Below are positions 8,140 through 17,395 of a stretch of 64,000 bases of DNA, piece by piece; position 1 is the first letter of the stretch, and each line of letters begins with the position of its first letter. Both the position numbers and the translations under genes were made by a program. The DNA is from Bremerella cremea (GTDB taxonomy: Bacteria > Planctomycetota > Planctomycetia > Pirellulales > Pirellulaceae): assembly GCF_003335505.1 (NCBI RefSeq), contig NZ_QPEX01000010.1:1302001-1366000 (forward strand), written 5' to 3'. The notes under the pieces were generated by a model. The model was not told the DNA's origin and did no database searches. It saw nothing but the letters and a program-made list of their open reading frames with translations.

Positions 8140-10170
8140 ATGAACTACCTGCTACTCGCAATACGCCACTGTGTTTCCCACTACCGCTGGTCGATCATTG
8201 GTTCGCTGATTTGCTCTCTGTTAGTTGGTGTGTTATGGGGAGCGAACATCGGGGCTGTCTATCCGTTCGCAGAGGTGATCTTTAAAGGGCAAAGTCTGCA
8301 CGAATGGGCCGAGACCGAAACGAACAACTGCAACGAAAAGATCGCAGAAGTCGAAGCTGAAATCGCTGACTTCGACCAGAAAATCGCTGCGGCACAAGAC
8401 CCAGCCCAAATTTCTAAGCTGAAAGCGTCTCGTGATTTCGCAGAAACCGAGCTCAAAAGCTGGGAGTCGAAATTAGGGAATGTCAACAAATCGAGGCCCT
8501 ATATTGACGCCTATGCTCCTCATGGTCCCTTCAACACGTTGTTGGCGCTGGTGGCGTTCTTGCTGGTTGGTACCGTTCTCAAAGGGATTTTTCTCTCGCT
8601 CAGTATGATGCTCGTCGCGCGGGCCACTCAATTAACGACACTCGATCTTAAGCAACAGCTTTTCAAGAAGTTGCTCGAAGTTCGCCTGGGCAAAACTCAT
8701 ATTTCAACCGGAGATTCCACCAGCCGCATGAACGGCGACGTCGCCTCGATTGGTGGCTCCCTGGAGATCTTGTTCGGTAAGACGGTTCGCGAACCAATCA
8801 AAATGGTCGCGTGCTTAGCTGGGGCTGCCTATATCAACTGGCGGTTATTGATCCTTTCGCTCTTGATTGCTCCGGCGGCAGCCTTCGTGCTGTACCGCTT
8901 GGCCCGCACGATCAAGAATTTGAACCTATCGCAAATCATGATCAATGCCCGAATTACCGGGTTCTTTATTCAGATTATGCACGGTTATTACGTGGTGAAA
9001 GCTTATGGCACCGAAGAATACGAGCAAGCTCGCTTCGAGGAAAAATCACGCCAGGCCTATTGGGAGCAAGTCAAAATCCGGTTCTTCAATTCGATGGTGC
9101 GAGTGAACAACGAAGTTCTCGGCTTGGGCATGGTTTGCCTTTCTTTGATTGCCGGGGGCTACTTGGTATTGAATAAGGAAACTCATATTTTCGGAATTCC
9201 CTTGGCCGACAAACCGATGGAGCTCGGTTCGATTCTCGCGTTCTACGCATTGCTTGTTGGCTGTACCGACCCATTACGAAAACTAGGTGATGTGTTCGGA
9301 GCGATTCAAGCTGGTATCGCTAGTGCCGAGTTGGTTTACCCTTTGCTGCAAATGGAAATGCCTATTTCCGATCCCAAAGATCCCATCCCCACCGCAAGCG
9401 TTGGTCGCGATATCACGTTGAAAGATGTGGAGTTCTGCTACATCGAAGACACACCAGTGCTGAAGAAACTGAACCTAACCATCGCTCAAGGAGAAGCGAT
9501 TGCTATCGTAGGCCCCAACGGCTGTGGGAAAAGTACGATCATTAATTTATTAATGCGTTTCTACGACCCCGATTCCGGCCAAGTGCTGCTTGGGGGAACC
9601 GACCTGCGACAATTCGCTCAGCACGATTTACGTTCAAAAATCGCGCTCGTAACACAGTCGACGGTGCTCTTCGACGAATCGATTCGCGAGAACATTCGCT
9701 ACGGCAATATGGATGCGACCGATGAAGAGGTGTTGAAAGCAGCTAAGTTGGCTTACGTCGATCAATTTGTGCAAACCCACATGTCCGATGGCTACAACAC
9801 GATGTGTGGCGACCGTGGTACGAGCCTCTCTGGCGGGCAACGTCAACGAATCTCGATCGCGCGAGCTCTGCTGCGAAATCCAGATATCATCATCATGGAC
9901 GAAGCGACTAGCCAAATCGACATGGATAGTGAACGGTTGATTCACGAGAGTCTAAAAAACTGCATTGTCGGACGAACGGCAATTCTAATCACCCATCGTG
10001 CTAGTACGTTGAAACTGGCCAGTCGTATCGTTGTGATGAATCACGGCCAGATCGAGGCAACCGGAACTCACGAAGAACTAATCCTCAGCAGCAAGACCTA
10101 CCGACGGCTTTATGTCGAGGACGATTCGAGCAGTTCCGATTCTCTCGTCGAGAAAAAATCGGCAGCTTAG
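8140..10170 (+). CDS. ABC transporter, fused permease and ATPase (MsbA-type half transporter)
   Basis: A 676-residue type IV exporter half-subunit; the ATG at 8140 is preferred over a TTG at 8110. The N-terminal transmembrane domain has TM1 near residues 15-40, then an unusually long loop before TM2 (about 60-115) that is charged and predicted coiled coil (NEKIAEVEAEIADFDQKIAA and onward). The C-terminal nucleotide-binding domain shows Walker A GPNGCGKST, a Q-loop around LVTQSTVLFD, signature LSGGQRQR and Walker B IIIMDEAT with the H-loop in ITHRAST. It probably acts as a homodimer in the inner membrane, exporting lipid or another amphipathic cargo. No partner gene indicates the substrate. 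Confidence 0.9.
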   Translation: MNYLLLAIRHCVSHYRWSIIGSLICSLLVGVLWGANIGAVYPFAEVIFKGQSLHEWAETETNNCNEKIAEVEAEIADFDQKIAAAQDPAQISKLKASRDFAETELKSWESKLGNVNKSRPYIDAYAPHGPFNTLLALVAFLLVGTVLKGIFLSLSMMLVARATQLTTLDLKQQLFKKLLEVRLGKTHISTGDSTSRMNGDVASIGGSLEILFGKTVREPIKMVACLAGAAYINWRLLILSLLIAPAAAFVLYRLARTIKNLNLSQIMINARITGFFIQIMHGYYVVKAYGTEEYEQARFEEKSRQAYWEQVKIRFFNSMVRVNNEVLGLGMVCLSLIAGGYLVLNKETHIFGIPLADKPMELGSILAFYALLVGCTDPLRKLGDVFGAIQAGIASAELVYPLLQMEMPISDPKDPIPTASVGRDITLKDVEFCYIEDTPVLKKLNLTIAQGEAIAIVGPNGCGKSTIINLLMRFYDPDSGQVLLGGTDLRQFAQHDLRSKIALVTQSTVLFDESIRENIRYGNMDATDEEVLKAAKLAYVDQFVQTHMSDGYNTMCGDRGTSLSGGQRQRISIARALLRNPDIIIMDEATSQIDMDSERLIHESLKNCIVGRTAILITHRASTLKLASRIVVMNHGQIEATGTHEELILSSKTYRRLYVEDDSSSSDSLVEKKSAA

Positions 10171-10181
10171 ATCGCTGCCGA
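10152..10181 (-). terminator. Minus-strand terminator overlapping the ABC transporter 3' end
   Basis: Read on the minus strand, TCGGCAGC and GCTGCCGA form an 8-bp stem around a 7-nt loop (10159-10181), followed by six U residues (the A-run at 10153-10158). It would end transcription of the gene whose stop is at 10204. The element includes the last codons of the convergent ABC transporter. Confidence 0.75.
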
Positions 10182-10203
10182 CACAACTCACTGCAACGCT
10201 CCA

Positions 10204-10572
10204 TTAGCCACGTCGGCTGTTGAAATCACGCAGCCGACGGACAGCCCGTTGCTGCTTGAGGCTGTTGAGAATGCCTTGAATGGGCGAATTGTACTGGCCG
10301 TATTTGAAGTCCAGATTTTTGATCTCTGCGTGAGCTGCCGCTCGCGCCGCTTTTTCCGTTAGAAACCCTGTCAGATAAGCTTGCAACAGCGGCTCTCCGC
10401 CGTCGATCTTTACGCTGAAGCATACTCGCTTCGAGATCGGACTAGCTGGCCGCTCTGAGATCTCGACCTGGTAGTCCTGATAGGTCTCGATGATGGGAGA
10501 CTGCATGCCGACGCGTCGAATGGCCTTCGGCTTGCCGGATCCGTGAGAGAGGTGCTTGCGAAGATCAAACAT
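10204..10572 (-). CDS. Hypothetical protein
   Basis: A 122-residue soluble, basic protein that I do not recognise. The middle (VEISERPASPISKRVCFSVK to LTEKAARAAAHAEIKNL) looks like a small alpha/beta fold, and the C-terminus is arginine-rich (RAVRRLRDFNSRRG). A second possible start is Met-23. It lies 37 bases downstream of the DCC-family gene on the same strand and has its own terminator downstream, so the two likely form an operon. Confidence 0.55.
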   Translation of the reverse strand: MFDLRKHLSHGSGKPKAIRRVGMQSPIIETYQDYQVEISERPASPISKRVCFSVKIDGGEPLLQAYLTGFLTEKAARAAAHAEIKNLDFKYGQYNSPIQGILNSLKQQRAVRRLRDFNSRRG

Positions 10573-10609
10573 CGACAGGGTTCCTTCTGAACAAACACGC
10601 TCACATCAA

Positions 10610-11089
10610 TTAGCTAGTTTTGTTTTCCGGCTTGCGCGGGCCAAAGTGAACTTCACAGGCATCCCCACAATCCTCGCCGGACATCTTGCCGAAACGATAC
10701 CGCGCAGCCGCCACTTTTTGGTAGATCCATTTCCATAACGGAAGCGAACCAGGAATATGCAAAAGAGGCATCACCGGCCACAACAAAACTAATCGTCGCG
10801 TTAAATAGCGAAACGCTTCTGCTCCGCTATGTCTTCGGCCAAGTTGATCGATCACCCAAATCTCTTCCATCATTTGTTCGAAAGAAAGCTCTGGGGCAAA
10901 CTCCGAAACCTGGGGATCGTGCAAAGAAAGATAAGCCAGGCGCTTAAACCAGTCCAATCGATGAAGAAGCTTGACTCCGCCGGTGCAAATAACACAATCC
11001 CCATCGTAGATCACAACATCCGCCTGGGGACGCTGGCTAGGCTGGGGGAGAACAGCAGCAGTTGCTCGGCTTTGCGCTTTGGCACTCAT
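10610..11089 (-). CDS. DCC-family thiol-disulfide oxidoreductase-like protein (DUF393)
   Basis: The ATG at 11089 is preferred over a GTG at 11119, giving about 159 residues. The family hallmark VIYDGDCVICTGGVKLL sits near residues 26-42 (DxxCxxC), followed by the thioredoxin-like pattern FKRLAYLSLHDPQ and a C-terminal LPLWKWIYQKVAAARYRFG typical of DUF393. Members are predicted to handle thiols, but their reaction is not established. Upstream is a 279-base divergent region shared with the coiled-coil membrane protein gene. Confidence 0.82.
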   Translation of the reverse strand: MSAKAQSRATAAVLPQPSQRPQADVVIYDGDCVICTGGVKLLHRLDWFKRLAYLSLHDPQVSEFAPELSFEQMMEEIWVIDQLGRRHSGAEAFRYLTRRLVLLWPVMPLLHIPGSLPLWKWIYQKVAAARYRFGKMSGEDCGDACEVHFGPRKPENKTS

Positions 11090-11368
11090 CTTTAAGGCTC
11101 TTCTGGGTTTGCTTTTCACAAAAACAAGAATCCCCCGCTCGGGGAAGACCGTCTAAAGAAGAGCGAAACCTCGCTGACATTTCATGTTACCCGCAACTCT
11201 GCCGGAAACACCACTGCAACTTCAGTACCTGGAATCGGTGATTTTGCGGCGAAAATCAGTGGATTTCTCCGGTTGCTTTCCGGTACACTTAATCATGAAC
11301 CTGTCTTGCGTACGATTAGGTAGGCAAGAGCCCCCCGAATTGCATTGAAACTCAAAGGAACGACGCTG

Positions 11369-13021
11369 ATGGATACGCTGCAAAAGCACGTTCGTAAAGC
11401 CCAATGGCGAATGATCTTACAGCAATTCGTTGGAAGGTTGATCATTTGCCTCTCCGTTACGATGAGCCTAGCAGCAGTGGCGGTGCTCGTCCCAAAAATC
11501 TGGCACTTAGGGGTCGATCCTTTTGCCTGGATGTGGAGTTGGATCGGTGGTGCCGGCGCGGTAGGGCTGATTGCGGCTAGTATCTGGACCTACGTAAAAC
11601 GTGCTTCTTCGTTGGCGGCAGCCATTGAAGTCGATATTCGCTACGGCTTGAAAGAACGGGTCTCTAGCTCACTCTCGATGGACGAAGAGTCTCGTCAAAC
11701 GCAATGGGGACAAGCCCTGATGAACGATGCGGCCCACCAAGTGGAACGCATCGATGTTTCCGAACGGTTTCCGATCCGTAGCGGTTGGGGCGGTCTGACC
11801 CCAATTGTGGTGATGGCAGGTGCTCTGCTGATGGCGTTGTTCATTCCGGATGCAGTAATCGATCCCAATACAGCGGAAGCCAACACCGGAAAGCTCGACG
11901 CGGAACAAACCAAGGTCGTCAAAAAAACGGCGGACCAGCTTCGTAAGGAGCTGCAAGACCGAAAGAAAGAAGCGGAAGAAAAGGGTCTGAAAGAAGCTGA
12001 GGAACTCTTCCGTAAACTGGAAGAAGGGACCAAAGATATCGCCAAAAAGGACAAGGTCGAGCAGAAAGAAACCTTGCTGGAACTGAACGACTTGGCCCAG
12101 GAACTTAAGAAACGCCGCGACGAGTTGGCTTCAAGCGAAGACTTCAAAAAGAAGCTGGAAGCATTGAAAGACATGCTCAAGGGTGGGCCCGCCGAAGAAC
12201 TCGCCAAAGCAATGCAGAAGGGTGACCTAAAGGATGCCCTGCAAGCGATGAAGGACCTGCAAAACAAGCTAAACAACGATCAGCTGACCAAAGCCGAAAA
12301 AGAACAACTGCAGAAACAACTTGGGGAAATGGGCAAAAAGCTGCAAGAGATGGCCAAAGCCCACGCCGACGCCAAAAAGGCCCTACAAGAGCAGATCAAC
12401 CAAGCCCAACAAGCAGGCGATCAGAAAGAAGCAGAACGCCTGCAAAAGCAACTCGACCAAATGGGCATGCAAGACTCGCAGATGCAGCGGATGCAGCAAA
12501 TGGGAGATCAGCTCGCCAAGGCAGCCGAGCAAATGCAGAACGGCCAGCAGCAAGCCGCCGCTGATCAGCTCAACAAGATGGCCCAAGACATGCAAGAACT
12601 GCAAGCTCAGCTCGACGAGTTGGAAATGCTGGACGAAGCAATGGATCAAATGGAAATGGCTCGTGACCAAATGTGCAAAGCCTGCCAAGGAGGCATGCCT
12701 GGCATGATGGGACAAGGCATGATGGGCCAACGCCAAGGCAACGGCTTAGGACAAGGCCCGGGGCAAGGCGACCGCCCGGAAGAAGAAAATCAGACCGGTT
12801 CGTACGATTCTCAGGTTCGTGCCGATCCGAAAAATGGCAAAGGGGTGATTGTCGATTACGTCGATGGCAAAAACAAAGCAGGCCGCACGCTAATCGATAT
12901 TAAGGCCGCCATGGAATCCGAATCGTCCCTGGGTGGCGATGCGTTGACCGAAACGCGGCTCTCGAAAGACCACCAGAAGAATGCCGAAGAATACTTCAAC
13001 CGGGTCCGCGAAGGGCGATAA
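11369..13021 (+). CDS. Membrane-anchored coiled-coil protein (DUF4175-like)
   Basis: A 550-residue protein starting at ATG 11369 behind AAAGGAACG. Two transmembrane segments occur near residues 25-50 and 55-80 and a third near 150-170 (TPIVVMAGALLMALFIP). From about 190 to 430 it is a nearly continuous charged, Gln/Met/Lys-rich coiled coil (for example QKQLGEMGKKLQEMAK, MQRMQQMGDQLAKAAEQM), then a short Gly/Met/Gln-rich linker (GMPGMMGQGMMGQRQG). The layout resembles DUF4175-type planctomycete membrane proteins found near MoxR/Bat gene sets, but no such genes are adjacent here. Function unknown; a structural or envelope-tethering role is an inference. Confidence 0.7.
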   Translation: MDTLQKHVRKAQWRMILQQFVGRLIICLSVTMSLAAVAVLVPKIWHLGVDPFAWMWSWIGGAGAVGLIAASIWTYVKRASSLAAAIEVDIRYGLKERVSSSLSMDEESRQTQWGQALMNDAAHQVERIDVSERFPIRSGWGGLTPIVVMAGALLMALFIPDAVIDPNTAEANTGKLDAEQTKVVKKTADQLRKELQDRKKEAEEKGLKEAEELFRKLEEGTKDIAKKDKVEQKETLLELNDLAQELKKRRDELASSEDFKKKLEALKDMLKGGPAEELAKAMQKGDLKDALQAMKDLQNKLNNDQLTKAEKEQLQKQLGEMGKKLQEMAKAHADAKKALQEQINQAQQAGDQKEAERLQKQLDQMGMQDSQMQRMQQMGDQLAKAAEQMQNGQQQAAADQLNKMAQDMQELQAQLDELEMLDEAMDQMEMARDQMCKACQGGMPGMMGQGMMGQRQGNGLGQGPGQGDRPEEENQTGSYDSQVRADPKNGKGVIVDYVDGKNKAGRTLIDIKAAMESESSLGGDALTETRLSKDHQKNAEEYFNRVREGR

Positions 13022-13073
13022 GAGAAGTGAGGTCGGCATCGCCACTTAGTTAGACTTGTTCGGCAATAACATT

Positions 13074-13101
13074 CGGCGGCCGCTTTGCGGTCGCCGTTTT
13101 T
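13074..13101 (+). terminator. Rho-independent terminator of the coiled-coil protein gene
   Basis: A 10-bp stem (13074-13083 with 13087-13096, one G-T pair) closes a TTT loop and is followed by five T residues, 53 bases after the stop codon. Confidence 0.9.
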
Positions 13102-13172
13102 GTTTCGAAGTCACCAAAAAGCGGTAGCGATAGATCATCCCTTGCTGAAAACGGATCCCTTCAAGCTGGATC

Positions 13173-13376
13173 TTAACCATTCATTCGTTTGGGAATGGTA
13201 AAGCTGTAGAGGATCACAATTGCGCCGCTCGACATCATGCTCCAAGGAGCCCAATCAGGCGGGGTGAATGGCTTAGGACCTCCCTCGCTGGCCATCATGG
13301 CCGAATCGACGACCAAGCACTCGGCCCCGACAATGATCAGCGTGATCCCGACTGCCAAAAATAGCGAACGCCACAT
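13173..13376 (-). CDS. Small two-TM membrane protein
   Basis: About 67 residues with a start at 13376 supported by GGAGGAAAGGG upstream; a longer in-frame form reaching 13427 would only add a basic stretch. One hydrophobic helix lies at the N-terminus (SLFLAVGITLIIVGAECLVV) and another near the C-terminus (SSGAIVILYSFTI), joined by a Pro-rich loop. No family recognised; inner-membrane location is likely. The gene is isolated between two terminators. Confidence 0.68.
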   Translation of the reverse strand: MWRSLFLAVGITLIIVGAECLVVDSAMMASEGGPKPFTPPDWAPWSMMSSGAIVILYSFTIPKRMNG

Positions 13377-13575
13377 GGCAAGATTCCCTTTCCTCCGTGA
13401 CAACCTCTTTCGCCGGAAAACAAACACCGGCGGCAGCGCTGGTGGGCTGCTTTGTTAATTGAATCGTTGGTTGTCTCAGTTATCGGAACCTAAGGGAAAT
13501 CCGCTAGCGTGAAAAGCAAGCCGCCGTTGAAACCGCTATAACTGGCAGCTTGCTTGCGAGTTGCCTGGAACCACG

Positions 13576-13611
13576 AAAAAGAGTCGGTCCCATTTAAGGT
13601 GACCGACTCTT
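13576..13611 (-). terminator. Terminator of the korAB operon
   Basis: An 11-bp perfect stem, AAGAGTCGGTC (13579-13589) with GACCGACTCTT (13601-13611), is followed on the minus strand by a U-run (the A-run at 13576-13580, whose last two bases also sit in the stem). It lies 30 bases after the korB stop. Confidence 0.88.
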
Positions 13612-13640
13612 CTGTTTATTGGGTTAATCAGGCCTGTCTA

Positions 13641-14660
13641 CTACTCAACCACCCAGGTATCGCCCGAGTTGAACAGCTTGTCCAAGCTTGCCTCTCCGCG
13701 AACTTCCTTGGCCTGGGCAACTTGATAATTGATCGCCTCGTCGTAGCACGGCGCGTCGATATCACGCAGTACACCAATCGGCTCGGGAAACTCTGGGTGA
13801 GACATCCGAGTCAGCAAATAGGCCAACGTCGGATCGGCGGTCTTTTCGTCATGGAACAGCAAATCATCTTCACTGATCCCTTTGCCTAACTCGACCACTT
13901 CCGGGGTCATGCCGTTCAAGCGAATCCCCTTGTCACGGTCTTTTCCAAAGATCAGTGGCTTGCCATGCTCAAGCTCAAGCACGGTATCCATCTTCGTGTC
14001 TTTATCGGTGGCCCACTTGTAGGCACCGTCGTTAAACACGTTGCAGTTCTGATAGACCTCGACAAACGAAACACCCTTATGAGCGACAGCTCGCTCCAAC
14101 GTTTGAGCAAGGTGCTTGATATGCACATCAATCGAACGCGCCACGAAGGTCGCCTCGCAAGAGATAGCCACCGAAAGTGGGTGAATCGGATTATCGATCG
14201 CGCCCATCGGTGTACTCTTGGTAACCTTTCCCTTTTCGGAAGTAGGCGAGTACTGCCCCTTGGTCAGGCCATAGATCCGATTGTTGAACAAGATAATGTT
14301 CAAGTTCACGTTGCGGCGAAGCACGTGCATCAGGTGATTACCACCGATCGACAACGCATCGCCATCGCCGGTGATCACGAAAACGGTCAGGTCTTGCCGA
14401 GAGGACTTCAAGCCGGTGGCAAATGCCGGGGCACGGCCATGCACGCTGTGCATACCGTACGTGTTCATGTAGTACGGAAAGCGGCTACTGCAACCGATAC
14501 CGCTAACGAAGACGGTGTCTTCACGGCTCATGTTGAGGTTCGACATGACCTTTTTCATTTGGGCCAAAATCGAATAGTCACCGCAGCCGGGGCACCAACG
14601 CACGTCCTGGTCGGTGCCGTAGTCCGCGGGCTTCAAAACGGGCAGTTCTGCGGATGCCAT
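13641..14660 (-). CDS. korB: 2-oxoacid:ferredoxin oxidoreductase beta subunit (KorB)
   Basis: A TPP-binding subunit of a 2-oxoglutarate:ferredoxin-type oxidoreductase, oxidatively decarboxylating a 2-oxoacid to an acyl-CoA with reduction of ferredoxin. Seen: RWCPGCGDYSILAQ and SGIGCSSRFPYY with cysteines expected to hold a [4Fe-4S] cluster, TPP motif GDGDALSIGGNH followed by NNRIYGLTKGQ, and a further Cys in VYQNCNVFND. The start at 14660 (MASAELPVLKPADYGTDQDV) matches the usual family N-terminus; 14681 and a TTG at 14696 are alternatives. It lies 58 bases behind korA, forming a two-gene operon. Whether the substrate is 2-oxoglutarate rather than pyruvate is taken from family resemblance only. 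Confidence 0.9.
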   Translation of the reverse strand: MASAELPVLKPADYGTDQDVRWCPGCGDYSILAQMKKVMSNLNMSREDTVFVSGIGCSSRFPYYMNTYGMHSVHGRAPAFATGLKSSRQDLTVFVITGDGDALSIGGNHLMHVLRRNVNLNIILFNNRIYGLTKGQYSPTSEKGKVTKSTPMGAIDNPIHPLSVAISCEATFVARSIDVHIKHLAQTLERAVAHKGVSFVEVYQNCNVFNDGAYKWATDKDTKMDTVLELEHGKPLIFGKDRDKGIRLNGMTPEVVELGKGISEDDLLFHDEKTADPTLAYLLTRMSHPEFPEPIGVLRDIDAPCYDEAINYQVAQAKEVRGEASLDKLFNSGDTWVVE

Positions 14661-14718
14661 GGTGGATTGCTTCTCTATCATGGGAGTTCTATGCAAATTT
14701 GAATGTTAGGGTGTTAGG

Positions 14719-16587
14719 TTAACCGAGCAGCGACTCGATCTTGTCGGCGATTTCGGTGGTGGTAAATGGTTTACCTTGCACCTTGTTCAAGCCGATCGCA
14801 TCGACCAGGTACTTATCGCGAATCAACATCCGGAGTTGTCCCAGGTTGAGTTCGGGAATCAAAACCTGTTCAAAGCTGCTTAAGATCGCTCCCAGGTTCT
14901 TCGGGAAAGGGTTCAAATATCGCAAGTGAGCATGGCTCACCGCTTTCCCTTGAGCCTGCAATCGAGCTACTGCTGTGCGGCACGAACCATAAGTCCCTCC
15001 CCAACTCAGTACCAAGACTTTGCCGCTTTCAGCGCCCATCAACTCTTGCTCGGGCACGAAATCAGCGATGTTGGCAACCTTCTGAGCCCGCGTCTTCACC
15101 ATGTGATGGTGGTTCTGTGGATCGTAACTAACGTTACCGGTGCCGTCTTGCTTTTCGAGACCACCCACGCGGTGCATCAAGCCAGGGGTACCGGGGATTG
15201 CCCACGGACGTGCTAATTTTTCGTCACGCTTGTAGGCCATAAACGGCGGGTCGTCTTCGTTGCGCGGACCCGGATGCTTGATCTCGATCTTGGGCAAATC
15301 GTCTACCTTGGGAATTCGCCAAGGCTCGCTTCCGTTGGCAATGTACCCATCGGTTAAAATAATGATGGGGGTCATGAAACGCGTGGCAATTCGCCAAGCT
15401 TCGATAGCCACATCAAAGCAATCTGCTGGGCTGCATGCGGCGATCACGGGAATCGGCGACTCACCATTGCGGCCGAACATAGCTTGCAACAAGTCGGCTT
15501 GTTCCGTTTTAGTCGGCAAACCGGTACTTGGCCCACCTCGTTGAACGTCGACGATGACCAGGGGCAATTCCAACATCATGGCCAGCCCCATGGCTTCGCC
15601 TTTCAGGGCCATGCCGGGACCGCTGGTGGTGGTCAACGCCATCTCGCCACCGTAAGCCGCACCAATCGCTGCACATACGGCCGCGATCTCGTCTTCCGCT
15701 TGGAACGTCAGCACGTCGAAGTTTTTGTATTTGCTCAGCTCGTGCAAGATATCACTAGCAGGCGTAATGGGATACGAACCCAAAAACAGCTTCTTGCCAC
15801 TCAACTTCGCTGCACTCATCAAGCCCCAAGCCAGGGCCTGGTTGCCGGTCATGTTGCGATAGGTGCCGGCAGGCAATTTGGCTTTTTCGACTTTATAACT
15901 ACTACGGAACGCATCGGTCGTTTCGCCAAAGTGATAGCCCGCTTTGATCGCGCGGCGGTTGGCTTCGGCAATCGCCGGCAGCTTCGAGAACTTGGCGTCG
16001 ATAAAACGCAAAGTCGGCTCCATCGAGCGTCCATATAGCCAGAAGACCAACCCCATGGCAAAGAAGTTGCGGCAACGATCCGCTTCCTTCACGCTCAGGT
16101 CTAAACCGTCGACGGCCCCCCGAGTCATGCTGGTCATCGGGACAGCAAACACCTGAAAGCCGCTCAGCGAGTCATCTCCAATCGGGTTGTTTTCGTAGCC
16201 AGCCTGACCGAGAGATTTCTTATCGAACGCATCGCTGTTGATGATCAACACACCGTTGCGTTTCAGGTCGCCCAAGTTCGTCTTCAAAGCGGCCGGGTTC
16301 ATCGCCACCAAGGCGTCAACCGTTTCGCCCGGTGTGAAGATATCGTGCGAAGCGAAGTGAATCTGGAATCCGCTCACCCCGGCCAAGGTTCCCCGTGGTG
16401 CCCGGATTTCAGCCGGGAAGTCAGGGAACGTGGCAATATCGTTCCCTGCGAGAGCAGAAGTATTCGAGAACTGAGTCCCGGCCAACTGCATCCCATCCCC
16501 AGAGTCGCCGCAGAAACGAACCGTCGCTTCTTCTAAAGGCTGAATCTCTTTTAGGGCAGTGGCGTTTTCGTCGGTGGTGGTGGACAT
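14719..16587 (-). CDS. korA: 2-oxoacid:ferredoxin oxidoreductase alpha subunit, gamma-alpha fusion (KorA)
   Basis: A 622-residue subunit carrying the gamma domain first (about 20-215, starting RFCGDSGDGMQLAGTQFSN) and then the pyrimidine-binding alpha domain (from about 245, NQALAWGLMSAAKLSG, with LGSYPITPASDILHEL and TTSGPGMALKGEAMGLA). The C-terminal part (about 500-620, with VLSWGGTYGSCRTA) is the transketolase C-like domain. This fused arrangement is typical of KorA in aerobic bacteria. It is the first gene of the korAB operon, and an 808-base gap with no confident gene lies upstream. In planctomycetes such an enzyme may replace or accompany 2-oxoglutarate dehydrogenase; that is inference. 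Confidence 0.92.
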   Translation of the reverse strand: MSTTTDENATALKEIQPLEEATVRFCGDSGDGMQLAGTQFSNTSALAGNDIATFPDFPAEIRAPRGTLAGVSGFQIHFASHDIFTPGETVDALVAMNPAALKTNLGDLKRNGVLIINSDAFDKKSLGQAGYENNPIGDDSLSGFQVFAVPMTSMTRGAVDGLDLSVKEADRCRNFFAMGLVFWLYGRSMEPTLRFIDAKFSKLPAIAEANRRAIKAGYHFGETTDAFRSSYKVEKAKLPAGTYRNMTGNQALAWGLMSAAKLSGKKLFLGSYPITPASDILHELSKYKNFDVLTFQAEDEIAAVCAAIGAAYGGEMALTTTSGPGMALKGEAMGLAMMLELPLVIVDVQRGGPSTGLPTKTEQADLLQAMFGRNGESPIPVIAACSPADCFDVAIEAWRIATRFMTPIIILTDGYIANGSEPWRIPKVDDLPKIEIKHPGPRNEDDPPFMAYKRDEKLARPWAIPGTPGLMHRVGGLEKQDGTGNVSYDPQNHHHMVKTRAQKVANIADFVPEQELMGAESGKVLVLSWGGTYGSCRTAVARLQAQGKAVSHAHLRYLNPFPKNLGAILSSFEQVLIPELNLGQLRMLIRDKYLVDAIGLNKVQGKPFTTTEIADKIESLLG

Positions 16588-17395
16588 GATCTATCGGGGT
16601 ATCCGAGGAACAACGGGATTTCTAATGAAGTAATGAAGATCTCGATGCCAGTGATAAGTTCGCGTGGCTCAGATCTTTTCCTGGGGACTGATATCGTGAT
16701 GCTGGCAAATGGGATAACGATTCGTGAATTTGTGAGTAACTACTTAACCAAATAGTACGAATCGCTGCCAGGCAAATTGGGCTCGCTACGCTCCCGATCT
16801 GGGAGTGACGCCGGCAAGAAAGACTTAAACTATCGACGTGCGAAGCTATCGCGAAGCGTGAAAAGCGACTTGCCGCAAATCGGGCGTCATAACCGCTTTC
16901 GACAGCTGAGGCGTGCCTCCGAAGGGATTCCTTCGGGGCTGATTCAGATAGCAGCGCACCTGCGACCGAAACTTCATCCACCTTGTTCTGGTAGACAAAA
17001 TAACCGTCAGAGAACTGCCGGACGAAATCCGCTTTGTTCTTCATGGCCTCTGAAAAAGCCGATTAATCGCCACCCTAAACGGCAACGATCCGCCTTCTAC
17101 CTGGTCTTAGTGACTTCCGAACCTCACTTAGCCAACGCACAAAGTTGACTAAATCTGATTTCGACGAGGCACCTATCGTTTCTGTGACAAATTTGCCGGT
17201 TATGCCGATTTTTCGGGGTTCACGCACTGATATAGTCTAACAATATCCCCCTAAGCGGAGAACAAGTCGATCGCTATAACCGTGGCAAAATAGGCAGAAA
17301 ATACCGCATGCGATGCCTAGCAAATGACACCCCTAATCTGATTTCAGAATTTCATGAAGACCGAAAGGCGAGCTTCTTTGCTGCTGGCAATGCTA
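16588..17395. other. 808-base gap upstream of korA, no confident gene
   Basis: No open frame here looks convincingly coding. A minus-strand frame beginning at 17044 has a plausible first 28 residues (MKNKADFVRQFSDGYFVYQN...) and then turns into Ser/Arg-rich noise, so it may be a remnant. The middle is hairpin-rich: CTCCC/GGGAG at 16791-16805 and a stronger stem at 16917-16938 (CTCCGAAGG, loop GATT, CCTTCGGGG). It may hold the korA promoter and leader, or an unrecognised RNA. No tmRNA, RNase P or 6S signature was recognised. Confidence 0.4.

Noticed and set aside
16622-17044. A 140-codon minus-strand frame before korA.
   Set aside because: Only the first 28 residues look protein-like; the rest is Ser/Arg-rich with no fold or motif, so it is kept only as a note in the gap entry.
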